From positions 1 to 64,000 of the forward strand of contig VXSP01000045.1 in the NCBI GenBank assembly GCA_009837885.1: a stretch of DNA of 64,000 nucleotides, read 5' to 3'. The notes below the pieces were generated by a model. That model saw only the letters and a program-made list of their open reading frames with translations, searched no databases and was not told the origin of the DNA. Position 1 is the first letter of the stretch. Each line of letters opens with the position of its first letter. Below, one piece after another: positions 42,610 through 49,985 of the stretch. This DNA comes from Holophagales bacterium. GTDB lineage: Bacteria > Acidobacteriota > Thermoanaerobaculia > Multivoradales > Multivoraceae. Both the position numbers and the translations under genes were made by a program.

Positions 42610-43998
42610 TCATTGGCGGCGGCGAAGGCCGAGCCGCTGCAGGAAGCCTCGCCGCGCAGGCGTGAGTTGTTGCGGCGGTTCGGCGCTTCTCGCGATGCGG
42701 CCGCCACGGTCGGTCGCCTCCGCCCAGAACTGAATGTTCCGGCCCCCGTGTTCGGCTTGCGTTACAGTCACCTCGAAGGCGATCCCGGCGGTTCTGCCAT
42801 CGCCCGCGCCATCCGTGGCGGGCGCCGGCACAGGTTCGATCGGCCTAAGTGCGGCTTCGACGACGTCGCCTTCTCCTTCACGGTCGAACCAGCGCCAGAA
42901 GAAACGCACCGAAACCACCTCGTAGTCGTCGCGGGCGCGTATGCGCAGCACCAGATCTTCGCGGCGATCGTACTCGACCTGATCCAGGCTCGAACCGTCC
43001 GCGGCGAGTATCTCGATGACGGGGCTTGCCTGGTCGAGGTCGTCCAGCAGCAACTTGAGCGTGGACTCCACCTGAGCCAGGCGACGACGGTTCTCGGGTG
43101 TTCGCTCCATGGCGCCGAGCAACTCCAGAGCCTCGTGCGGTCGTTCCCAACCCAGCATCTCGATCTCACGGATCTCGGCGTTCAGGTCGCTCCGCCGCTG
43201 GAACACCGCTTCGATGGAAGCCAGCCGGGTATCGACGGAAGCGGTCGCCCTGGCCGCGTCGCCGCGAAGCGATCTGAGTTCGAGCAGCAGCGTTCGAGCC
43301 TCTTCCAGGCGGTTCGCCGCCATCAACCGTCCGGCCGTGTCCTCGATCGCCTCGGCGGCGCGGTCCTCGAAGGCAAGGCCGGCCGCGAATCTCGGGTGGC
43401 GCCGGCCGAAGTCCTGAGCCAGTCTGAGCGCTGCCAGCCGGTCGCTGCCCAGCAATCCCTCGATCGCGTCGACCTCCGCGGTGAGCCGCCGCGCGTCGTC
43501 GACGTAGCGGGAGGCCTGAGGGTCGCGCCGGAGCGCGATCATCCGCTCGCGCGACAGCGACCCCAGGGCGCGGCGGAGACGGTCGAGGTCGGCCTCCTCG
43601 AAGCCGGCTTCGAACTCTACGGCGGCCAGCAGGACCGGGTCGTTCCCGAGGCGCTCCAGCATCGCGTTCATCGTCTCGCGATGGTCTGGCAGCAATTCGC
43701 CGGCGGCGGGACTGGCGTCGAAGTCCAGCATCAGGCGCTGCGCTTCACGGAGTCTTCCCTGGGCCATCAGGTCGAGCGCATCGCTGACTTCGCGCGGCAG
43801 GGGCGGTGGCGGTTCGGGCTCCGGGCGGGCTGGCAGCGGAGCCGGGACGAATCGGGACGTCTCGTCGGAGGCGACGGGCGCGCTATCCGGCGCCGTCCAC
43901 CGGAGGACCAGCAGGGCCGCCGTTACACCGATCGCTGCCGCCGCCAGGATCTGCCTGGGCCGCGGCGACGTTGCCGGAACGGTTTCAGGTGACCGCAT
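42610..43998 (-). CDS. Membrane-anchored helical-repeat protein, unassigned
   Basis: 462 residues. A single N-terminal anchor (RQILAAAAIGVTAALLVLRW) is followed by a proline-rich stretch (PARPEPEPPPPLPRE) and then about 270 residues of alpha-helical repeats similar in feel to TPR or SEL1 (ALDLMAQGRLREAQRLMLDF, LMAANRLEEARTLLLELRSL). From about residue 345 there is a beta-rich domain with DQVEYDRREDLVLRIRARDD. The protein probably faces the periplasm. No family is recognised. It lies between the DEAD-box helicase and a divergent secreted protein, with no obvious functional partner. Confidence 0.65.
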   Translation of the reverse strand: MRSPETVPATSPRPRQILAAAAIGVTAALLVLRWTAPDSAPVASDETSRFVPAPLPARPEPEPPPPLPREVSDALDLMAQGRLREAQRLMLDFDASPAAGELLPDHRETMNAMLERLGNDPVLLAAVEFEAGFEEADLDRLRRALGSLSRERMIALRRDPQASRYVDDARRLTAEVDAIEGLLGSDRLAALRLAQDFGRRHPRFAAGLAFEDRAAEAIEDTAGRLMAANRLEEARTLLLELRSLRGDAARATASVDTRLASIEAVFQRRSDLNAEIREIEMLGWERPHEALELLGAMERTPENRRRLAQVESTLKLLLDDLDQASPVIEILAADGSSLDQVEYDRREDLVLRIRARDDYEVVSVRFFWRWFDREGEGDVVEAALRPIEPVPAPATDGAGDGRTAGIAFEVTVTQAEHGGRNIQFWAEATDRGGRIARSAEPPQQLTPARRGFLQRLGLRRRQ

Positions 43999-44088
43999 CG
44001 GGCGATCCTAGTTGTTGATAGGTTCCGGAATGCTTGTAGCCGGTGTGCGCGGACTCATTGCGCGAAGACCGTTCGGAGGGCCTCGAGA

Positions 44089-44817
44089 ATGCCGAAGAGA
44101 CTCCTTTTCCCGCTCCTGTTCATCCCGCTGCTCTTGCTGGCGGTCCCCGCTCTGGCCCAGGATCCAGGCCCTGCCAATGTCGGTGCTGACCTGCGCGGCG
44201 GCGACGTCACCGGCGCGGTCGGTGGCCGGGACAACACGCGTGTGTTCGGCACGATTCTCGATTCGAGCGGTAACCCGCTGCCGGATGTGGACATCTGGTT
44301 CCAGAACGACAACATGCCCGCGCCGCGGCTACGCGCCAAGGGCCGGAAGACCGGTACCTACCTCCTGCGCAACATGGGCCGGATCTTCAGTCGGGAGGAC
44401 TACGAAGGGCTCACCGTTCGGGTCACCTTCGAGCGCAACGGCTTCCGTTCGGTCATTGCGCGCGTCAGGGTCCAGCGCGACGGAGCCCAGCAGCTCTATC
44501 CGATCCTCTTCCGGGAGGGCGAGTCGATGGTGTCGCAGGGCATCCGCACGGTGCTGGCGGGACGGGTCCAGGACAGGCGCGGCAAGCCGGTCAAGGGCGG
44601 CGGCGAGGTCGCGATCGCCTCAGGTGACGGCGCCTTCCAGGCGAGCGGTCCGATCGAGAAGAACGGCGAGTTCGCGATCGTACTTTGGGACGCTCCCGAA
44701 CTGGTGAACGCGTCCTTCAGGATGACGAAGGGCGGCTCCCGCGACGACATCATTGAATTGAAGCCGTCGCCCCAGGCCGACGTTGTCGTGGCCCAGTTCT
44801 TCTACCCGCAGATGTAG
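44089..44817 (+). CDS. Secreted carboxypeptidase-regulatory-like domain protein
   Basis: 242 residues. The signal peptide MPKRLLFPLLFIPLLLLAVP ends near ALAQDPG. Two beta-sandwich repeats follow: VFGTILDSSGNPLPDVDIWF and a second VLAGRVQDRRGKPVKGGGEV, both of the carboxypeptidase-regulatory-like type (G-x-V/I-x-D-x-x-G-x-P-x-x-x). It is a secreted or periplasmic protein of unknown binding partner. The gene is preceded by a 90-bp gap to the divergent helical-repeat gene. A short direct repeat surrounds its stop codon. Confidence 0.78.
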   Translation: MPKRLLFPLLFIPLLLLAVPALAQDPGPANVGADLRGGDVTGAVGGRDNTRVFGTILDSSGNPLPDVDIWFQNDNMPAPRLRAKGRKTGTYLLRNMGRIFSREDYEGLTVRVTFERNGFRSVIARVRVQRDGAQQLYPILFREGESMVSQGIRTVLAGRVQDRRGKPVKGGGEVAIASGDGAFQASGPIEKNGEFAIVLWDAPELVNASFRMTKGGSRDDIIELKPSPQADVVVAQFFYPQM

Positions 44818-44846
44818 CGCCGCCAAACCTGTAGCGCCGCCGAACC
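44813..44846. repeat. 17-bp tandem duplication over the stop codon
   Basis: TGTAGCGCCGCCAAACC at 44813-44829 is repeated at 44830-44846 with one change (A to G). The first copy includes the TAG of the secreted protein gene; the second would place a second, out-of-frame TAG. A third, partial copy (TGTCGCGG) follows. It looks like replication slippage. Confidence 0.7.
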
Positions 44847-44947
44847 TGTCGCGGGCTCCATGTTTGGCCCCAGCCCCACACCTCCCTGGAACCCGCGCCA
44901 GCGGAACTCGCTGCGCGTCGTTCGGCGACGCGAGCTTCCAGGTCGAG

Positions 44948-45211
44948 CTACCAGCGAGGCCGGCGTTCCTCGCGCGGGCGGGCTTCGTTGACGCGGAGGG
45001 TGCGACCTCCGAACTGCTGCCGGTCCAGAGCGGAGATTGCCTCCTGGCCCCCGGACGCCATCTCGACGAAGCCAAAGCCCCGCGGCCGGCCGGTCTCACG
45101 GTCGTTGATCAGCGAGACTTCTGACACCTCGCCATGAGCCTGGAACAGCGCGCGAACCGCCTCTTCCGTCGTGTCGAAGGGGAGGTTCCCCACATAGATT
45201 CTCGTTGCCAT
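44948..45211 (-). CDS. RNA-recognition-motif (RRM) protein
   Basis: 87 residues. A single RRM: RNP2 is RIYVGNLPF and RNP1 is RGFGFVEM, with the aromatic residues that stack on RNA bases. The end is RPREERRPRW. ATG 45211 gives MATRIYVGNLPFDTTEEAVR, the usual start of bacterial RRM proteins, and has AGGAGCAGCAG before it; the upstream open frame is not protein-like. These small proteins are thought to act as RNA chaperones, often induced by cold. About 130 bp separate it from the carboxylesterase stop, room for its own promoter. Confidence 0.93.
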   Translation of the reverse strand: MATRIYVGNLPFDTTEEAVRALFQAHGEVSEVSLINDRETGRPRGFGFVEMASGGQEAISALDRQQFGGRTLRVNEARPREERRPRW

Positions 45212-45342
45212 CTGCTGCTCCTGTTTCTCGGCCTTGGGGTTCCACTGTGGATCCACGCACGAGAACGACAGGCGCATCCTGGTTCGCCGCGTGAGCTCTG
45301 CACCCACTGCCTAATGGCGGGACGCTAGCACAAAAGGCGTCC

Positions 45343-46956
45343 CTACCCGTTCCCGCGCAGGTCCTCATAGTAGGCGTCGAAGGTGTCCAGCCGATCCCTG
45401 AGCAGGCCCTGGATGACGCCGATCTTGTCGCTCAGCTCAAGGACGCCGTCGGCGTCCGGGTCGTAGACGGGCCAGTCGGGCAGGCCGTCGCCGTTGGGGT
45501 CGCCGGTGGCCGCGAAGTTCACCCAGTAGCTCGCCATCGTGTCCGCGAGTGCCCGGTCGGTCTCGTCCCAGGCGTGGTTGAAGGGGCCGATGTCGTCCCT
45601 CAACTCGCCGCTGAGGTGGAGGTTGTCGAAGGCGTAGGCGATCTCCGCCGCGTGGTACGAACCGTAGGTGTCCGCCTCGCCCCATGGCGGCACCCGGGAG
45701 AAGAAGTACATTCGCACGGGGCGTTGTCCGGTGCGGTTCTGCAACCTGGCCCAGGTCCGCATTTGCCAGGCGAAGAACTGGTCGGCCGTGTTCTCGTAGG
45801 CGGCGACCCGTGCCTGTTCGTCGGTCTCGGCGGGGTAGACGGCGAACATCGCGTCGGCGTGCTCTCCATACGTGTCCACGAGCAACTGCCGGTAGTCGGC
45901 GACGGTGGTTTCAGCGGGTCCGGCGAACAGGGCGGTTCCCTCGTCGCTGTTGAAGCCCACGATCGTGTCGACGTCGTTCTGCTCGCCGTTGGCGAACAGA
46001 TCGTAGATGTCGCGCTGGAACACGTGGCCGTCGCTGACGCCGACGAACACAAGCGCTTCGGACGCACCGGCGGCTTCGTAGATCTCCTCGGCGGTGGCGG
46101 AACGCATGGCCGCGAGGTCGCCGCCATCGAGGCGCTCAGCGACGCGCGCACCCTCGGACTCCGCGTCTCCAAGCTGCGGCATGGGCCAGAAGATGCCGCC
46201 GCTGTGCCCGATCGCGCGATGGAAGAGGCCGGCCGCCAGGGGCGTCGCGGTCAGGTAGTTCACGCTCCAGGAGCCCGCCGACTCGCCGAAGATCGTGACC
46301 CGCCCCGGGTCTCCGCCGAAGGCGGCGATGTTCGACTGCACCCACCTGAGCGCCGCGATCTGGTCCAGTATGCCGTAGTTCCCCGACGCTCTCGACTCGG
46401 TCTCGGCCGAGAGTTCCGCGTGAGCCAGGAAGCCCATCGGTCCGAGCCGGTAGTTGATCGTTACCAGCACGACGCCTCGGTCGGCCAGGCTCTCCCCGTC
46501 GTAGAGCAGCGTGCTGCCGGAGCCGGTCTGGAGGCCGCCCCCGTGGATCCACACCATGACCGGAAGAGCTGCTTCGGCGTGGTCGGCGCCGGTCCAGATG
46601 TTCAGATAGAGACAGTCCTCGCTGCGCTCGATCTCACCGGTGTCGTAGAAGGAACCGGGTGGGGACAGCGGTTGCCAGCAGGATGCGGAGAACTTCGTGG
46701 CGTCACGGCTGCCCGCCCAGGCGACGGCCGGTTGCGGCGCCCGCCAGCGGAGGTCGCCCACCGGCGGCGCCGCGAACGGGATGCCGGCGAACTTGAGGAC
46801 TCCGGACTCGAGCGCCTGACCTTCGACCGCACCGAGCTCCGTGTTGACGCTCGTGGTGAGGGGTTCGACCTGCTCGCCGCCGCAGGCCAGGGTCAGCGCG
46901 AGGCAGGTTCCCAGAATCGCTCCGCCGGCTCGGCGGGTTGTCGCTTTCGTCGACAT
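45343..46956 (-). CDS. Carboxylesterase (type-B esterase/lipase), lipoprotein
   Basis: About 537 residues. The N-terminus has a lipobox (GTCLALTLACGG), so it is lipid anchored. Type-B esterase signatures: FAGIPFAAPPVGDLRWRAPQ, EDCLYLNIWTG, the oxyanion hole MVWIHGGGLQTGSG, the nucleophile elbow FGESAGSWSVNYL, the acid in GFNSDEGTALF and a candidate His in PFNHAWDE. It would hydrolyse esters in the periplasm or on the cell surface. ATG 46956 is chosen because its Shine-Dalgarno GGAGTAA lies in the end of the msrB gene. With msrB 4 bp upstream, the two form an operon. Confidence 0.92.
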   Translation of the reverse strand: MSTKATTRRAGGAILGTCLALTLACGGEQVEPLTTSVNTELGAVEGQALESGVLKFAGIPFAAPPVGDLRWRAPQPAVAWAGSRDATKFSASCWQPLSPPGSFYDTGEIERSEDCLYLNIWTGADHAEAALPVMVWIHGGGLQTGSGSTLLYDGESLADRGVVLVTINYRLGPMGFLAHAELSAETESRASGNYGILDQIAALRWVQSNIAAFGGDPGRVTIFGESAGSWSVNYLTATPLAAGLFHRAIGHSGGIFWPMPQLGDAESEGARVAERLDGGDLAAMRSATAEEIYEAAGASEALVFVGVSDGHVFQRDIYDLFANGEQNDVDTIVGFNSDEGTALFAGPAETTVADYRQLLVDTYGEHADAMFAVYPAETDEQARVAAYENTADQFFAWQMRTWARLQNRTGQRPVRMYFFSRVPPWGEADTYGSYHAAEIAYAFDNLHLSGELRDDIGPFNHAWDETDRALADTMASYWVNFAATGDPNGDGLPDWPVYDPDADGVLELSDKIGVIQGLLRDRLDTFDAYYEDLRGNG

Positions 46957-46960
46957 CGTC

Positions 46961-47419
46961 TTACTCCTCCCCGCCTGGGGGGTTGGCTCGAGTTGGCTCG
47001 CATTCCGGCGCCGGTCGGAAGCGCAGGGCAACGCCGTTGTTGCAGTAGCGCAGGCCGGTTGGCGCCGGCCCGTCGCTGAAGACGTGGCCCTGGTGGCCGC
47101 CGCAGCGGGTGCAGTGGTACTCGGTTCGGGGAACGATCAGCTTGAAGTCCCGCCTCGTGTCGACGGCCCCGGCGATGGGCTCGAAGAAGCTGGGCCAGCC
47201 GGTGCCACTGTCGAACTTCGCATCCGAGCGGAACAGCTCGGCGCCGCAGCCGGCGCAGAGGAAGATGCCGCTCCGGCACTCATGGTTGAGCGCCGAAGTG
47301 AAGGGGCGTTCGGTCGCCTCCCGCCGCAGGACCCGGAACTCCTGGTCGCCGAGTCTTTCCCGCCATTCGGATTCGGGGAGGTCGAGCCGGCCGCTCGCTT
47401 GGCGGTCCTCGGTCGTCAT
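46961..47419 (-). CDS. msrB: Peptide-methionine (R)-S-oxide reductase
   Basis: 152 residues. The family's two CxxC zinc pairs are CAGC and CTRC. The substrate region FDSGTGWPSFFEP is present, and the catalytic residue is a normal Cys in LRYCNNGVAL, so this enzyme is not itself a selenoprotein. It reduces the R epimer of methionine sulfoxide in proteins with thioredoxin. It is divergent from the selenoprotein gene with only 27 bp between start codons, so the two probably share a control region. The carboxylesterase gene follows in the same direction. Confidence 0.95.
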   Translation of the reverse strand: MTTEDRQASGRLDLPESEWRERLGDQEFRVLRREATERPFTSALNHECRSGIFLCAGCGAELFRSDAKFDSGTGWPSFFEPIAGAVDTRRDFKLIVPRTEYHCTRCGGHQGHVFSDGPAPTGLRYCNNGVALRFRPAPECEPTRANPPGGEE

Positions 47420-47446
47420 GCAGCGGGCATCCTATCTTGGGGCAGA

Positions 47447-48352
47447 ATGGGCGCCATGACGACGCGACGACCTCCGGTGGACCACATCGTCCGTACGCGC
47501 GACCTCTACTCGAGCCTGGGCCACGATCCCTATCGGTGGGTTCGCAACGATGGCCCGCCTCCCTGGACCGAGCTGGCGAAGCCGCTCCGGGAGTGCCGAG
47601 TGGGGCTCGTGGCCTCCGGGGGCGTGTATCGGGCGGGCCAGGTCGCCTTCCATCATCGGGACGACATCTCGCTGCGTGTGATCGATACGTCGGTTCCCGT
47701 CTCGGAACTGCGGACGAGCCACTTCGCCTACGATCAGGCCGACGCGCGAATGGATCCGAACGTCGTTTTTCCGGTCGACACCTTGCGCACCCTCGTGGCG
47801 GAGTGCGTGATCGGGGAACTGTCGCCGCGCGCCTACGCCTTCATGGGGGGGATCTACTCGGCCCGCCGCGTCCGGGATGCACTGGCGCCGGAAATCAGCC
47901 GCAGGCTCGCCGAGGACCAGGTCGATCTGGCGTTGCTGGTCCCGGTGTGACCGGTCTGCCATCAGTCCGTGGGACTGATAGCGCGTCGGGTCGAGGCGGA
48001 CGGGATTCCGACCACGTCGCTGACCTCCGCTCTCTCGATCACCCGCTCGGTCAATCCTCCGCGCGCCGTCTTCCTCGACTATCCCCTCGGTCACACGGCC
48101 GGGAAGGCGAAGGACCCGGCGCTGCAGCGGAAAATCGTCGCCGCCGCGCTGGCGGCCGTTGGGGAGCTGGAGCAGCCGGGCGCCGTGAAGATGCTGCCGT
48201 ATCGCTGGTCGCGCGACGACGACTGGAAGCGCGAGACGATGCTGGGCGGCGACACCCGGAGTGATCGGTCGGGCAGCCCGGAGTACCAGTGCGAGGCCGA
48301 CCGGGCGCTAGCGGCGGCCGCGGGGGACTGTCCGACCTGCATCTTCCTGTGA
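47447..48352 (+). CDS. Selenoprotein of the glycine/sarcosine/betaine reductase B (GrdB)-like family; in-frame UGA read as selenocysteine
   Basis: 301 residues if the TGA at 47948-47950 is decoded as selenocysteine (residue 168). Upstream of it the frame reads RVIDTSVPVSELRTSHFAYD, VVFPVDTLRTL and YAFMGGIYSARRV, typical of the GrdB/PrdB-related reductase family. Downstream the same frame continues with PVCHQSVGLIARRVEADGIP, then AVFLDYPLGHTAGK and a CPTCIFL end. The junction is LLVPV-U-PVCHQ, a UxxC redox motif. An 8-bp hairpin starts 10 bases after the UGA. ATG 47447 is used; ATG 47456 is possible. In this family Cys homologues with CxxC at this position are known, so a redox role is expected, with substrate unknown. 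The frame does not shift, and a second start after the TGA would delete the redox centre. Confidence 0.82.
47948..47984 (+). promoter_or_regulatory. Selenocysteine UGA codon and bacterial SECIS-like hairpin
   Basis: After the TGA at 47948-47950, the stem ATCAGTCC (47961-47968) and GGACTGAT (47972-47979) pair perfectly around a 3-base loop GTG. Below it, after one C-A mismatch, C47959-G47981, G47958-C47982 and T47957-G47983 extend the stem. The loop begins 18 bases after the UGA and its first base is G. This fits the known limits for bacterial SECIS elements (loop 16-37 bases after UGA, G among the first two loop bases). SelB would bind this hairpin in the mRNA. Confidence 0.8.
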
Positions 48353-48384
48353 GGCCGGGTACGGAGCACCGCACGAGCGAAGGT

Positions 48385-48465
48385 GGCGCCGGGCGGTACG
48401 ACACGCTCGCACCACCCGGCGCCGAACGGGTCCGTGCCTTGCCCCTTTGTGGCACGGGCCCGTTC
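48385..48465. terminator. Two adjacent hairpins between convergent genes
   Basis: Hairpin one has 13-base arms GGCGCCGGGCGGT (48385-48397) and ACCACCCGGCGCC (48411-48423) with one mismatch. Hairpin two has 15-base arms at 48424-48438 and 48451-48465, paired throughout with one G-U and a 12-base loop. They lie between the selenoprotein stop and the convergent membrane protein gene, and no T-run follows. The arrangement suits bidirectional termination. No gene is seen in 48353-48592. Confidence 0.5.
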
Positions 48466-48592
48466 ATATGTACGAACAGAAACGGCCGGAGTTCGACCGG
48501 GATTCCCGATTCTCGCCGTCGGGGGGAGGCCAGGGGCCTGACCTCTGTCTGACGGGGATGTGACCGGGGCCCCAGCGCTCCCCGTCAGCTCC

Positions 48593-48937
48593 TCAGAACG
48601 GCTTGTACAGCGACAGGTAAGCGGCGGCCGCTGCCAGCAGCGGCAGGATGACAACCAGTGGCCGGGCCAGGGCCTGCTTGCGATAGGGAAGCGTGAGCGC
48701 GGCGCCGAAGCACAACCAGATCACCAGCTTCACCCAGGCCCAACCGGGCAGGCTGCCGCCGAGCATGCCGAAACCGGCTACGATGCTCAGGATCAGGCCG
48801 ACTCCATGCATGGCGGCGAGCAGGCCGCGCAGTTGGTTGTCCTCCCGGCGACCGCCGTTCGCGGCGTGAACCGCGACACCGCCCGCGGCCGCAAGCACCA
48901 TGACCGCTCCCAGCACGTGCAGGAGCTTGTAGACCAT
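48593..48937 (-). CDS. Four-span small membrane protein
   Basis: 114 residues from ATG 48937; a GTG three codons upstream is possible. Hydrophobic segments are [58 protein letters not shown] and the final [20 protein letters not shown]. The KLLHVLG start and the AMHG...GF segment, with one His in each, resemble small haem- or SirB-like membrane proteins (DUF2269-like), but the match is only by feel. Function is unknown. It is convergent with the selenoprotein gene and divergent from the inositol oxygenase gene. Confidence 0.62.
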   Translation of the reverse strand: MVYKLLHVLGAVMVLAAAGGVAVHAANGGRREDNQLRGLLAAMHGVGLILSIVAGFGMLGGSLPGWAWVKLVIWLCFGAALTLPYRKQALARPLVVILPLLAAAAAYLSLYKPF

Positions 48938-49002
48938 GTAGGGCACTATCGGGTTGGGTCCTCCCCATGTTGGTGGGGCATCTGCCTGCTAGCGTATCGC
49001 CA

Positions 49003-49854
49003 ATGCCGCCGCTTGAGCGACTCGACGACTGGGACGACTTCGTTGCCGAGCTCTATCCGACGTCGGCGGAATCGGGCGGCAAGCGGCGGGAGAACTACCG
49101 GGACTTCAAGGCGTCCCCCCGCGACACGGTGCGCGAGTTCTACCGGCTGAACCACCGCCACCAGACCTGGGACTTCGTTCAGGACAAGAAGGCGGAGTAC
49201 CTCACGCTCGACCGGGCGGAACTCCCGGCCTGGGAGGCGCTCGAGTTCCTGAACACCCTGGTGGACGACTCGGACCCCGATCTGGACCTCTCCCAGCTCG
49301 ACCACCTGCTGCAGACGGCCGAGGCGATCCGGGCCGACGGACACCCGGACTGGTTCGTGCTGGCCGGACTGGTACACGACCTGGGCAAGGTGCTCTGCCT
49401 GTGGGGCGAGCCGCAATGGGCGGTGGTCGGCGACACGTTTCCGGTTGGCTGCGCGTTCTCGGACCGAATCGTCTATCCGGAGCTCTTCGAGGGCAATCCG
49501 GACACGGCGGATCCGACCTACTCGACACCTGTTGGCGTGTACGAACCGGGCTGTGGGCTGGACCAGGTTCACCTGTCCTGGGGGCACGACGAGTACCTCT
49601 ACCAGGTGCTCCGCGACTACCTGCCGGAGCCGGCCCTTTACATGATCCGCTACCACTCCTTCTATGCGTGTCACCGCGAAGGCGCATACCGGGAGTTGAT
49701 GAACGACCGTGACCGCGAGATGTTCGCCTGGGTGCGACTCTTCAACGGCTACGACCTGTACTCCAAGAGCGACCGTCCGCCGGATGCCGCCGAATTGCGG
49801 CCGTACTACCAGGGGCTGATCGACCGGTACCTGCCGGCGAAGCTGAACCTGTAG
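49003..49854 (+). CDS. myo-Inositol oxygenase
   Basis: 283 residues. Nearly every conserved block of MIOX is present: [112 protein letters not shown] and [15 protein letters not shown]. The six di-iron ligands map to His101, His125, Asp126, His195, His218 and Asp251. The enzyme cleaves the C6-C1 bond of myo-inositol with O2 to give D-glucuronate. MIOX is best known from animals and plants; bacterial copies are scattered. ATG 49003 is chosen ([13 protein letters not shown]); ATG 48967 would add a short tail. It should act in the cytoplasm on imported inositol. Confidence 0.93.
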   Translation: MPPLERLDDWDDFVAELYPTSAESGGKRRENYRDFKASPRDTVREFYRLNHRHQTWDFVQDKKAEYLTLDRAELPAWEALEFLNTLVDDSDPDLDLSQLDHLLQTAEAIRADGHPDWFVLAGLVHDLGKVLCLWGEPQWAVVGDTFPVGCAFSDRIVYPELFEGNPDTADPTYSTPVGVYEPGCGLDQVHLSWGHDEYLYQVLRDYLPEPALYMIRYHSFYACHREGAYRELMNDRDREMFAWVRLFNGYDLYSKSDRPPDAAELRPYYQGLIDRYLPAKLNL

Positions 49855-49981
49855 CTGCATCGCAGGGAGTCGGCCGCCCACGCGGAGCCGGCCTACGGCC
49901 GGCGCTGCACTCTGGCCGCCTGCGGCGGCAGCCGGCGGGGGCGCCGGCGCACCCAGTCGCGGCCGACTCCCCGCGATGCAG
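49855..49981. repeat. Dispersed palindromic element, copy 4 (between convergent genes)
   Basis: The outer arms are 23 bases long (49855-49877 and 49959-49981) and pair at 22 of 23 positions. The left arm begins directly after the MIOX stop codon. The core occurs in the reverse direction (CGCCGGCGCACCCAG at 49941-49955) after GCCGGCGGGGG. An interior GCCGGCCTACGGCCGGC palindrome adds a further hairpin. The right arm ends 4 bp before the stop of the convergent carrier gene. Confidence 0.82.
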
Positions 49982-49985
49982 GCGG

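Noticed and set aside
46961..47419. MsrB as a second selenoprotein
   Set aside because: MsrB can contain Sec in other organisms, but the catalytic codon here encodes Cys (LRYCNNG) and no in-frame TGA occurs before the end.
47969..48352. A separate short gene starting at GTG 47969 after the TGA
   Set aside because: It would begin inside the SECIS loop, has no Shine-Dalgarno, and would lack the first part of the conserved reductase domain. The sequence on both sides belongs to one protein and the frame is unbroken, so a Sec codon explains it better.
48424..48465. Classic Rho-independent terminator
   Set aside because: The hairpin is strong but no T-run follows on either strand. I list it only as a likely structural terminator with modest confidence.
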